Below, piece by piece: positions 33,501 to 45,884 of a stretch of 64,000 bases of DNA. Source of the stretch: Pratylenchus scribneri (taxonomy: Eukaryota; Nematoda; Chromadorea; Rhabditida; Pratylenchidae); NCBI GenBank assembly GCA_030063045.1, contig JAQSEB010000133.1:62001-126000 (forward strand), written 5' to 3'. The first letter of the stretch is position 1, and every line of letters begins with the position of its first letter. The notes under the pieces were generated by a model. It was not told where the DNA came from. It made no database searches and worked only from the letters and a program-made list of their open reading frames with translations. The translations under genes and the position numbers were made by a program.

Positions 33501-36500
33501 CATAGCGTCCAGAGTCTCGATAATTCTCAGTGCCGGTCAAATTCGAGAGCAAATACCATTTTGGCCATTGAATGCGGACCACGGTGGTTAGGAGGGCAAA
33601 TGCCACGGTTATGGCCAATCCCATCATTACATTCAAAATTACGGTGGCAACAATGGCGACAATCCAAATTAACTTTAAAAAAAATTTAATTTAGTAATAA
33701 TTCGGATTAAAATTTAAAATTTGTTTGAATGAAATTTGCTGCCCCCTTTTCACCAAATTCAATTTTTACATGTTAATATTAGCTTTTAGTATAATTGATA
33801 CATTTTTAAAGACCAGATTGGGATGTATTTCTGTCTTCAATTTCATTTTTTAGCCCATCTCATTTGTCTATGGCTTAATTTGTTAGGGTTGGTTTTGTAT
33901 ATTTATATGATCAGCTGAGATATAGCCTTTTGTCAAATATTATACAATGTCTGACATTATAGTATTTTTAGTCAGAATAAATCGAAATTGACTACAACAT
34001 ATTGATTAATGGATTTGCCGGAAATTGCAAAAAAAATTATTGACAAAATATAGCAAAAATTGTGAAATTTTCGTTGTTCTTTTTTTTTGTCAAATTTATG
34101 GCCAAATTATGTTTTTTTAATCCATCATTTGAACATCAAAACTGGGCTATAATATACTTTTAGAATTTATTTTCTGGGATATAACAAACTGAAAAAAGAA
34201 CTTAATCCTATGAATTATATTAACAGCTTTAATTTAAATATTGTTGAGATATTGGACAATTAACAAAATTAAAAAATTTGGGTGGCATTTTTCTTCACGA
34301 TTAATTTATTTAAATTAAATTTTCGAAATTCAAATAGCAAAAAAACTCACAAAATCAATTTTGGATACACGCCAAAGATGAATAAATTCACGAGGCATTT
34401 TTTGGAAAGCACTTTTCATTGAATAAATGATGATTACGGCCAAAATGCAAATTGGCAATGCGGAGAGGAAAGGGCCCAGGAAGAAAATGACAATCAAAAG
34501 AAGGAGGGCACTGAAAAATGCGGACAACTAAAAATTGTTTTGGGATAATTATTGGATAAATATTTATATTAATTTACCTGGGTTTTTGCCCCGCATTCCA
34601 CATTTAGCATTGAACGACCGAGGACCGGTGTCACTGGATAAGTGATGAAAAATGAGGAGAGGGAACCGACCAATCCAAGTGCGTACAATTCCTGCGGCGG
34701 GTAAAAATATGTTTTAAATGTGAATATTTTGTTTTAAAAAAATACATCTAAATTGCCGAAAAATTTAAACGGTTTAGAAGTTTAATCCGGACCCAGACAT
34801 ATAAAACCTTATATTCAATCGAGATTCCTCAAAGGCGTATCATTTTAAGTTTTGGCAGTTTTTAAGTTCTAAACAATTAACTTTTAAGTTTATTAACCGA
34901 AAACAAAAATGAGTAAAAACCGTTTAAAAGCATTTAATTTTGAACAAACCATAAAAAATTATATACTTTACAATGCTTTTTGAAAAAATTTATCCATTAA
35001 TTTTAGTTGCGTAATGTACTCTTTTTTTCGACAATTTCAACATTCCTTTTGACAATTTCAAGGTTTTTTTGCAAATTAAATAATATTCTTAATAATTTAC
35101 TCTTAATAAACTCTTATTCAAAATATTTCGTTTTGAAGTTCATTATCTGTAAGCCAAAATGGCAAAAAAATGTTAGAGATAAGACAATATTATTTAAAAT
35201 TGACTTTTTTGGTCTAAAAATCCTATAAATGCTGAATTTTGCAATAAGAATTTCTGGTAATGTGCAAATTAAGTAATTTTCTCAATTTCCTACCAAATTA
35301 TTGTCCGTTTTTGTGTTCATTCTCCGATTAAAAACTTTGCACATGGACAAATGGAGAGCAACGGAAACAAAAGCAATTTCCAATGCATCACCCAAAACAT
35401 AGGGCAGGAGTTCAAGGCGAGGCAAACGGGCATAGGGTAAACTGTGAAAAAGTTTTTTGGAATGAATTTGTGAAATATATCATGAATTTAAACAATAAAT
35501 TGTTTTATTGAAGGATTAGCATTTTTAGACAAATTATTGGATTTCGGTTTGAAGCAGGTTTCTCCTATGTGTTGATTTTTGGTGAATTTTCTTATTTTCC
35601 ATAAACATAAATTCCTATTTTCCCCTACGGGGCAAATCAAAAAGATTAAAAGGTGAAAATATGATATTTAAAATTTAAAGCAAATTTATTTATAATAAAA
35701 TCAATTTTCATTTATTTTAAGCCATTTTTAAAATGTTTGACTTTAGGCATAAAATTTGATTTTTTTTCTGAATTCGAAATTTTTTTTGATAAAAATCTTG
35801 ATAGATTTAAATTTTATTCTGGATATATTTGCAATTGAATCCGATTTTGGCTGTTTTTATGGCCTCAAAAAAATGCTAATTGTTTCGACTAGGAAATTTT
35901 GGTTTTTTAGGTAAATTCAATGATTTTATAGGTAAATTATTGTATTTTTTACAATTGTTCTACCCTCCTTAATAATAGCCCTTTTGGAAGGACTCAGTGA
36001 GTAGTAGCCCGGGGCCACTAATGCATAAAATATAAAGAAAGATAAAAAAAAGTGTTTGTATAAATTCTATTGGTTATGCTTATTTTTAATTTCTACTCCT
36101 TCATATAATTTTTGAGCTATTTTGGTAGTTTCTCTGATAGAAAATCCTAAGGTTTAGAGAAAGTTTAATAATTTCTAATATTTTAGTTTTCTCTCTTCAA
36201 ATTTTTTTTTTTGAGAATCTAATAAAAGTGATAATACTTTTCTTTCTTTAAGTTTAAGAAAAGATTTTTTAACTAGAATTATAGATACAAAGTGAACAAT
36301 ATTAGAGGCAGAGGAAATACATGTAATTATTAACCATTAAATTTTCAAAATAAAACATAAATTGGCCCATTTTCTTACCCAGTTGGTAAATTGTTGAGCA
36401 CAGTAATATTGTAATTCTCTGGGAAATCGGCCACCGAAGACAATGCGGTCATCAACACAACCAAAATAAGTTCAAAAGGCAGAACCACAGGGAAAAGTCG

Positions 36501-39500
36501 ACGCAATTTTGGGCCGAATGCATCCTTTCCCATATAAAGAAAGACAAAGCCAAATATGGAGAGGCCAAAAGCCAATGGGTTGATTTCGGACAATTTCAGG
36601 AATAAATTATATAAAATCTGTAAATAAATATTCAATTAATTTTAATTCAATTTTTTCGGACCTGAGCAAGATAAGCTGGCCCACCAATTTTGCCCAAATC
36701 CAATTGGAACAATTTGCCAAGTTGAACGCCAACCACATGGACTGCAGCTCCTATAAGAGTTTATAAAAAAATATGATTGAAAATGTAAAATAAGTTTTTG
36801 GCTTTCTGTTTGTGAATATTTTGTATCAATTCCTAAGCAATAATTCAAGCTATTAGCTAATTAAAATTTTATACTATTTGGTTGTTTTTCCTTTAGACAA
36901 TTTTGATAAAGAATGATTGAAATTGGCTAGAAAGTTATGGCCAAAAAATTGGCCGATTTTACCCTACATTCCTGCGTTTTTAGTGAATAATTTTTTGTAG
37001 TACATATCATTTTTCTATAACCATATTTTTTCACTCCCAAAATCACTTTTATGTTTACTTTAAATTAGTTATAACTCATAAGATTCTATGTCTTAAAATT
37101 GTATTTTTTTATTTCATTTTACAATCAAATATGAAAAATAAAATCGAGATTTCAAAAAAATACAAATCTAGTGGTAGATATTTAGAAAATCAATAAGTAC
37201 ACTATTTCAATTTCCATAAAATTCTTTCTTTAATCAATTCATCTCAATTAGGGCAAAAAATTGTACTAGATTTATTATACTTAATATTTAAAATTCAGTT
37301 GAAAAATTAATCGTTTCATAAAGTTCAAGTACTCAAACCGCTCATTTTTTTACCTGTACAAAATCCATTGACGAGTTGATCGGAAAGATATGAAGCCAAA
37401 AATTCCACCCGTAAAATGGCCATCGCAATTTGAATGAGGCCGGCGGTCAAAGTGATCAATTGGACCAATTCACTGTATTCCACCTCCATTCGGACGGGCA
37501 TTGCCCTTGTCAAATTGGATAGCATCAAATCGACGCCACCACCACGAAATGTGGCATCGTCCAAAAGTCGAACTTCCTCCGCCAAAAATTCCATATCAAG
37601 TCGAGCATAAATATCCCTACATGAAATGCCGGTCATCAGTGAAAGAATGGCGAATGGACCTAAATAAATAAAAATTAGAAAAATGTTTAATTTTATTAAA
37701 TTATCAAATTTATGTGAACCAAAAATACATTGAAACTAAAAATTAACACAATATTTCGTCTAGGAAGTTGAGAACAAACCCTAAAGCTTAGCACTAAGCT
37801 AATCTTGATCCTTCCTAACCTAACTCTAAATTTATAAGTTTTTTTTTATTCCACTCCTTCTCTTAAGAAAATTTTATGTTAATATAAGTTTTTTTTAATG
37901 AATACATTTCGTTCTTGACATATATTTTTACAGCCGATCTAGTTTTTCTAGCCGATTTTTTAATTTAAGCATATTCTAATTATTTTATAGTATTTAACCT
38001 ATGGCTCAATTGATTAGAGAAGGTTTTTTTGTAATTTTTCAGTTTTTTCAAATCAATTTTATATCGGTTTTAAAAACCTATGGACAATTAAAATTTTGGG
38101 CTCTAAAACCGGTTAAACCTTTTCACAATTTACAAAATTAATGCAAATTCGTGATTAGGATTCCTAATTATTCCAATCAAATTTTAAATTTAGGTGAATG
38201 AAAATATATGCTACTGACCGATGGAAATATATTTGGATGTGCCAAAAATCATGTAAAAAAGAACGGCAAAGAAAGAGGTGTAAAGGCCATTTACGGGATC
38301 AAGACCGGCCAAAATGGCGTAGGCAATACCTGAAAAATATAATTATTAATTTTGTTATTTTTATTCATCAATATCAATCAACTTTCCTTATCAATTTTTT
38401 GATTGGTATTTTTTTTTAAGTTTTTACTTTTTTTTTTGCTCAATTTCAGATTTGTAAACGAAATTTGAGTCTCCGAATTTTAAGACATCAATTCAATTTT
38501 TCGCTATTTAGCAGCCATAAGTAAATTTAATACAATTTTATAGCCTCTTCTCTAATTAGGCTGGGTCTGGGTTGATTTGTATAAGAATTAATGATTTTAA
38601 TTAGAAAATTAATTATGATTATGACAAAAGGGCGACCCGACAAAAAAGTCCAAAATCGGAGTCTTCTCCTTTTTCTTGTTTTATAACTAATAACTTTCAC
38701 TTTCATATCAATTATGGCTACTTAAGTATAAGCAAAAAAAATTTTTGAGATTCTTAATTTATTATTCATAACTGATAGTAAAACGAAGAAAAACATGATT
38801 TTATAGAGTTGACCAATTTTTGGAGTAACTTAAGTTAATTTTGAGGGTAAAAGCTGTTGGTAGATAAGATAATGTACGTAAATACCCAATTATGTTTGAT
38901 CAACTATTTTATATCAATAATATGCTATTGACTAAATTTAAACTGATTTAAAAACTTTTAATTAATAGCTTGAAAAATTGCTGGGATATGGGCACATTTT
39001 TCACGATTTGGGATTTGGTTAGCCTATGTAAAACATAATTCAGTCCCCACCTTGCGGAATATGCAATACGCCCACGGTGATGCCAGCAATAAAATCTCCG
39101 GCTAAATTTTCCCGGATTGAATATGTGGGAAGCCAGGCCAAAATTGGGAGAAATGAAAGGAGAAAATGAGCAAAATCATTTATGGAACGAAGGCAGTGGA
39201 AATATTGGCAGAAAAATCGTCGACATAGCCGACGAAAACTGAATTTTTGAGGCCGCCGAAATTGGAAGATTTGATCAAATTCTTGCTGAAATTTTAGTAA
39301 AATTATGAATAAAATTACAGGACAATCCAGTAGAAGATTTTTTCTTTCTTTAGAATCTAAAATCTGAACTAATTTTTTCAATGTCTTATAATTTTGATAA
39401 ATTATGAAATTATATTTACGATAGAAATAAAAACGAATAAAAAAGGTTAGTTATCATTATCAGTTATTTTCGAGAAAATATTTTTTTGCCGAAAGATTTA

Positions 39501-40333
39501 TATTCTTTTTCCGAAACATCACATTCTTTTGTCGAAATATCAGTTTTTTGATTATAACTTTTTTGTGCTTGATCATAGACCCACCCCTAAACCATTTAAT
39601 ATATTTATAGAGCTCATCGAGAGGCATCTATTAATGTATAATCTGTCACGATTTGTCCAAAATTCAAATTGTTAAACCGTTTAAACCCTATTTTGGTTTT
39701 TGGTTTATAACTCTTTTAGTTTTGAACCAAACCCAGATAAAGTATAAATCAATCGACGCGTCTCGATGAATTCTACAAATATATTTAATGGTTTAATGGT
39801 CTAGGATCAAACAATCAAAAAACTGATGTTTCGGCAAAAAAATTGTCACCCGTTATTTTCCTGAAGTTTTTACAAGTTACAAAATTACCTTTAAATTTCC
39901 CCTTCCCCCTTAATTGGTCAACCCTAAAATAATGTTTTTTCATCGTTTTACGATCAAAAATGTAAAATGGAATCTCAAAATTTTTTTTCAAATCTGTTGG
40001 ACCGGCATAATAAGTACCCGAAAAACTGGTTAATCATATTTGTGTTCAAATATACTCAAAATTTTCCCTAGAAATTTGAATTTGAAATCTTAAAATTTCT
40101 ATTTACGAAATCAATTTTTCTAGATTGATAATTTTTAATTAATGAGAACCCACCTGATTAATATAGGATGTCCGGACAGGTTGTAATTGCTGCAATTGTT
40201 GCTGTAATTGTTTTGTTGAATCGGCACTGTGCAGGGTTGTCGAATTTTTTGGTGTTCGAGAATTTGTTGGAGTTGCTGTTGCGGTGTGCTGATCTAACTG
40301 GACCGGAACACTAGTGTTTTTTGGAATCCTCAT
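30573..40333 (-). CDS. SLC26 (SulP) family anion transporter with STAS domain, 13 exons
   Basis: Exons read 40333-40154, 39285-39051, 38329-38219, 37659-37354, 36750-36662, 36617-36379, 35441-35294, 34691-34578, 34527-34351, 33672-33445, 32368-32054, 31618-31458 and 30873-30573. They total 2604 bp, or 867 residues plus stop, with every phase matching. Residues 1-60 are a Gln/Thr-rich cytosolic head. The SulP signature starts near residue 105 ([11 protein letters not shown], then [18 protein letters not shown]), continues [20 protein letters not shown] and SKYISIGPFA, and later [18 protein letters not shown]. The STAS domain lies at about 600-767 ([20 protein letters not shown]), split by a Ser/Gln/Asn-rich insert. 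The last exon adds about 100 residues with an acidic run ([15 protein letters not shown]). The protein should exchange sulphate, chloride, bicarbonate or oxalate at the plasma membrane. The substrate cannot be read from sequence. C. elegans relatives are the sulp genes. Confidence 0.93.
32930..33200. other. CG-richer island inside an SLC26 intron
   Basis: CCTTGGCCGACTCCCCC and GGCTTCGGCCGGGACCG stand out from the AT-rich intron around them. No splice-supported exon or inverted ends could be fixed, so the origin is unknown. An old insertion is the simplest idea. Confidence 0.3.
39560..39850. mobile_element. Foldback element, family B
   Basis: The left arm AGAGCTCATCGAGAGGCATC and the right arm CGACGCGTCTCGATGAATTC are inverted around a centre with GTTTTTGGTTTATAACTC. 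It shares the GACGCATCGA-type core with 10730-11085 and lies in the first intron of the SLC26 gene. Confidence 0.5.
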
Positions 40334-40489
40334 TTCATTTATTAGACCTCATTTAATTTATAGTTATTTTCCTGTGAAATTGGATAAAAAATTTTTCGAT
40401 TCGATGATTGATTTTGATTAATAATTTATTTATTTTGTCAAAAATAAGTGAAATATCTAAATGTCTAAAAATGACTACATAACATTAAA

Positions 40490-40740
40490 ATAAATATATT
40501 CATTCAACGGTTTATCCTACATTTATAAAAATACCATTAGATCTAGGATCTATCTCATAAAGACGCATTGAATGGTACATAATTTTAAAGGGTTCATGAA
40601 AATTAAAGGGTAATATACTGCTTAAACCGGTTTCGGTTTAAAATTAGGTTAGAAATGGTTAAACCAATATTTACTAAATCATTATCAAATGAAGCGCTTG
40701 GCGAGATCTATCAATTGGGAAGGGTTTTGAGGGTCTATAA
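40490..40740. mobile_element. Foldback element, family B (upstream of the SLC26 start)
   Basis: TCTCATAAAGACGCATTGAA and GAAGCGCTTGGCGAGATC form diverged inverted arms, with AACCGGTTTCGGTTTAAAAT at the hinge. It lies about 160 bp upstream of the predicted SLC26 start codon. Confidence 0.4.
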
Positions 40741-41399
40741 TTACTGATTTTTGCCTTTAAAATATTTCTATTGATTTTTTTCATAAATTTTGAAGAGCAA
40801 ATTTAAAAAGTGAAACTCAAATATTTTGGACTTATTGGAAATTGCAATTTTTAATAAATTATTTTGCTGAAAAATGGGTAAATATTCGCATTTTTATAAA
40901 TGGATTAATTGTTTACATTAATATTTAGTTAAATTGGTATAAAAATGGAATGGGAATAAGAAACAAAAAACAAAAATCTATTTTTGTGCGTTTATTTACT
41001 TTATTTATTTACTTAAATCTTTTTTCTGCGTCAAAAAATTTGGGAAATTTAGCTTTGATTAAGCAAAAATGTATAGGGAAATTGGAAGGAAGGAATTAGA
41101 AGCGATTCGGGTAAAAGTTAAAAAGAGTAAAACATTCTCCAATTCCAATCTTCTTATCAGCGAAATTCCCAAAAGTCCCAAATGAACCAATTTTTGGATC
41201 TTAAACATGAACATATATTGCTAGGAAAGACCGCAAAGTCAAAATGGGAATAACGAAATCACAAGAGGAGGGGGAAATTTTGGAATAATTTGGGTGCATT
41301 ATGGATTTATTAATTCCTCAATAAAAATTGATAAGAAAAATAGGAGAAGAGTGAAATGGAAGAGGAAAAATGGCGACGGAGAGAAACTTGTGACGCGTC

Positions 41400-42900
41400 G
41401 CCATGGTTGGATGAATGCGGGGTGTTTTGCTTGGGGTGGGGTATTGTATTTTTGCTTTGTTTTGTTTTTGGTGCGTTGTCTGCTTTTCCTTCCCAGCAGC
41501 CACTCGCTTTGTTTAATTTCTGGTCACCTCCTCTCATCCCTTAATTTTTAATCCCAGTAAACAACAATTACAACAATTTCCCAGAGGATTGATTGGAAAA
41601 ACACTGGCTATGGCCAAATTAGCCGGAGGGGGAAATCTCGAGAAAAAGCGGAGAGGGTGAAGAAGGTGAAAATGACCGAACAAAATTTGTCAATTTGACG
41701 CGAAAGGCGAAACGCGAAGCCTTGGATGTTTTAATTGGGTATTTTTATTGGTACTTATTTGGTTTAATCCCCTTTTTGGAAAGTGAAGAGTCCCCCTATG
41801 GTTTTAGGGTTTTGGTTAGGGTTAGGGTTTAGGTAGGATACACGTATGATGTTTCTTACCCTATCCTTCCCTAACCCAACCCTGACTGACCCTAGCCCAA
41901 AATATGATAAACCAAAGGGGGGACCAAGCATTTTTCAAAAAAGAGGATGTAAAAAACAAATAAGTACCTTTTTTGGTGCGTCTGCTTTTCCTTCCCATCC
42001 ACTCGCTGTTTTGGTTAATTTTTGGTCACCTCATCCCTTTATTTTTATCCCCCAGCAGTAAATAACAATTCCCATCCCATATTGGTTGGAAAAACACTCG
42101 GCTTCTTTTATGGCCACAGTTTTTTTCAATCGATGGCAATGGCATCTTGTCTTGGAAGGAATGAAAACCAGAGAAAAAGCGGTGGGAGGTGAACGCGAAA
42201 ATGACTGGGAAAATTAATGCGCAATATTTTTATGTTTTTAGCTTTGTTTTTAGGGGTATCGGCGTTTGTTTTTCCCAGCCATTCGCTTTGGTTAATTTCT
42301 GTTTTATATTCTCAATAAACAACCCATAATTGGTTGGAAAAACATTCGGCTTCTTTTATGGCCACATTTTTTTTCAATCGATGGCACCTTGCCTTGGGAG
42401 AAGGAGGAAAATCGAGAAAAAGCGGTGGGAGGGAACGCGAAAATAACTGAGAATGGGAACAAATATAGGGGGTCCAGTCCCCGGTCTGCTTTTCCCAGTG
42501 GCCACTTCGCTTTGGTTAATTTCTTATCATCATCGCATCCCTTTATATTTTTATTCCCAGTAAACAATAAATGGAAAAATACCAACCTTTATGGCCATAT
42601 TTTTCTCAATTGATGGGGTGGGTGCTTTATTCGGAGGGATGGAAAAATTTGAGAAAAAGTGGAGTGGGGTAAGGGGTTCCCTTTCCTTCTGCTTTTCCCC
42701 AATGGCCACTGTTTGGTTAATTTTTGGAATCTTATATCCCTTATAAATGGAAAAAAAACTGGCTTTTATGGCAATATTTTTTTCAATCGATGGCAACTAT
42801 AGGAGGGAGGGTAATGGGGAAATCTCGAGAAAAAGCGGAGAGAGATGAACGAGAAAATTACTGGGCACACATATAATAGGGGGAATGGCCACATCTGTTT
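41400..42900. repeat. Diverged tandem array, units of about 180-250 bp
   Basis: The motif order recurs at least four times: CAATCGATGGCA, then GAGAAAAAGCGG(T/A)G, then CTGCTTTTCCCA, CACTCGCTTTGGTTAATTTC and CCCAGTAAACAA. CAATCGATGGC or its variants lie near 42128, 42376, 42607 and 42783, and earlier partial units lie near 41470-41680. A hinge at 41790-41900 carries TTAGGG-like repeats and their inverse. The small ORFs here derive from the repeat. Confidence 0.65.
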
Positions 42901-43462
42901 TCTGCTGCAATCGATTGGCGTTTTTAAGCAGAGGCCAACAGTGGCTTTTGGCTTCTTCTTACTTACTTTATTTAACTAACAAAATGGTTTATCTCTCTCT
43001 TCTTTGTATTCCTTTGGAACTTCGGATGAACGGCATAAGGGCTTAAAAAAGAGCACAGAGAACGTCTGCTATTCTTTCTGTTTGCGTAGAAATTGTGAAG
43101 GAAGAATGAAAAAGAATAAAAAGGAAATAAAAAATAGTGATGGAAGGAAGTTGTTTATTTCTCTATGTATTTTCTGCGGAAATGGAAAATGGAAGTCTTT
43201 AATTATATAATAGATAATACTTAATAATAATTATTGTGGAATGAATACTGCAATTAAATTTGATTACTATTTTTTACCGACAAAAATGCTTTTTTACAGA
43301 CAAAACAGTTTTTGATTTCTAATAAATCCAAAATCGATACCCCCAAAACGGTACTTGTTAATTATCTACCTGCAGATTTTCGAAAAAATTTTTAATTTAC
43401 TTTTAATCATCATTTCATAAATAACAATAAAATTGTGTAAAAAACAATTTTTATCATTCTAA

Positions 43463-43542
43463 AAGCTAATATTTCGCCCAAGCTCGGAGCACTTCTGTGA
43501 AAACATCGCCATCGTCAATCATCTTTCTCCACATGAATTCTG
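43463..43542 (-). CDS. Orphan terminal exon of an unidentified gene
   Basis: A strong acceptor (TTTTTTTGCAG) is followed by a phase-1 reading of FMWRKMIDDGDVFTEVLRAW, then AKY and a stop. The mixed, non-repetitive composition and codon use resemble the real exons in this window. No matching upstream exon was found on the minus strand within a few kb. A family-B foldback interrupts the region just upstream. I do not recognise the protein. Confidence 0.4.
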
Positions 43543-43699
43543 CAAAAAAATATAAATTCGTAAAAATGCTTTTCTGTGAAATTTAAAATTTAGAAATATG
43601 TTTTTAGCAATAAAAATGTAATTTTATATTATAATAAAATCATACATGAAAAATAAAAAAAAATTTTTCGAAAATCTGCCAGTAGATAATTAGCAAGTA

Positions 43700-43960
43700 C
43701 CCCAAAAACTTTATACCAATTTGTAGAACTCATCGAGACTCATTGATTGGTATATAATTTGTCATGGTTTGTTCCAAATTAAAGCGTATTAAACCATATT
43801 TTCAGTTTTTCATTTAAACTCTTTAATTTTGAGTCAAAACCCGACATTTTATATTCGATGCGTCTCGATGAGATCTATAAAATGGTATAAGGTTTGTAGA
43901 CATCAAACCAGTTTATGATTTATCAGAAGTCAAAAACTATGTTAGCAAAAAAGCATTATC
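43700..43960. mobile_element. Foldback element, family B, nested in a larger inverted repeat
   Basis: GTAGAACTCATCGAGACTCA and GATGCGTCTCGATGAGATC are inverted arms. Outside them, ACTTGTTAATTATCTACCTG (near 43355) and CAGTAGATAATTAGCAAGT (near 43680) form a second inverted pair around the orphan exon. Sequence at 43168-43262 recurs as a direct copy at 43971-44063 (ATACTGCAATTAAATTTG). Confidence 0.5.
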
Positions 43961-44063
43961 TCTGTATTTTTTCCTGAAATGGAAAAAACGGAAGTCTCAA
44001 TCATAAAAATACTTAGTTAATAATAATTACTATAATGGAATGTATACTGCAATTAAATTTGTG

Positions 44064-45880
44064 CACTAAATTCAGTTTTTAAAGTAAAAATTAATTTTAT
44101 GTTTAGTAAACTTTATGTATTACTTATTATTTATAGACTGGAATGAAGAATTAGTGGATTTGATGAAAAATGTAAAAGATTATGAAAATAAGGCGTAAAA
44201 TAGGCCAAAATCAGTTAGTTTTCGTTGTTTTTTGATCATATTTTTTTTGTCCATATTGGATCAATAATTTTGATAATATTTCGAATTTTTTTAACAATTT
44301 GCGTAATAACTTTGAATTTTGACTATTTGGGTAATATGAATTTTGTAGTTTATTGTGTTTCATTCGATTAAATTTACAAACTTGATTCATTTTGTATTTA
44401 ATAATGGCAAATTTTTCCCAAAAAAGGAAAGAAGGAATTGGTATGAAAGTTCTCACATTAAATTCAATTAAAGCCCAAATCTTTGATGCTTATATTTTCA
44501 TGGAAAAATTTCCAGTGCCAAAACTCATTTTAGACTATCGAGACAAATTAAATTTTGGTCTTTTAAATTTTCTCATTTAATAAGCAATGTTAGAAGAAAA
44601 TTTTTTTAGTTGAGTTCTCAATTTTCCTTTATAAACTAAGAATTTTTTATTTTTAAATATTTATTTAATTCAAATCCCGATGTAGTTAGTTAGTTTGCCT
44701 CATTCCCTTTCTGATTAAAATTTTAATTTTTTTATTATTTGGCCTTAAAATATTTAGGTATTTGGTCTTTGAGATTGGGAAATATGAATTTCGCATCTAT
44801 TGCAATACTAGCTAGTTCCACCGAACTTTTTTATGCAAATCGATTTTCGGCTATTCCCTACCAAATCGTAGGGGGAACCCTTTACTTTTTCCTACTCATC
44901 CTCTAAAATATATTAGTACCTTCTTTTTGATAAATTTTCAAAATTTTTAATTTTTTTGCGGCATTTTAGGATTAATGAATATAATATTTTTTACAAGAAT
45001 AAATGAATAGTGTCATTAATCATGGAATTACATCTCCAGCTTCATAGTTAATAAATCGCTAGCTTGTAAGATCAAATTCTTCCTTCCTTAAGTTATTTAG
45101 TTATTTTGTTATATAAAAAAGCACGCTGATTACTACCTTGGATGACAAATTGGACAATAATAATTTTATTTAATTAATTAAATAGAAGTTTGAATGATCA
45201 AAAGACTAAAAATTGTACGAAATCATTTAATGGAATTTTTGACAAAAATTGAATTTTTATACAATGTCTAAAATACAATAAAAATTTAAAGACATTATAT
45301 TCAGAGATCTTGCTAATCTACTAATAATTTTTTGGGTGCAATTGTATGGAAATTCAATTTACAATTTATTCTTTATAAAAGTAGCCCACACCCACACCCA
45401 CAGTGGGAATACTAGTATGTTCTTTTTTTTTGTTAAAATTATTCTTAAAATGCATAGAATTTTGCAAACTTATATTTACTAAATTTTCTATCAAAAAAAT
45501 CGCAATTTGAGTATATCCTTATTAGGTTTTTTTTAAAATTTGTCTAAACAGGTTTAGGCTCACCTTAAATTGTTTAATTTTTTGTATTGCATTTTACAAT
45601 GAAATTATCCCTTAAAAAATGCCAAAATAAGTAACTCAAAAATTATTTAATACTATAATATCTCTTTTCATCACTTCTATCTGATAGGAAAAAATATTAG
45701 ATCAAACTCTAAAAATCTAATCATCTTCCATGTTCCTTAATAATTTAAAGATAATTAATTAATTTTCTCTATAAAAGCATTAGAAAAAAATATTAAATTT
45801 AATGTATATTTATTTTTTATTTTCGAAAATATGCCTTTTTATTTAAAATTAGTATTTTTAATTAATTAATTTTTTAAAGA
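44064..45880. other. Gene-free AT-rich stretch
   Basis: No splice-bounded exon, RNA gene or clear repeat could be supported. Open frames near 44211-44580 lack recognisable content. Confidence 0.5.
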
Positions 45881-45884
45881 AAGA

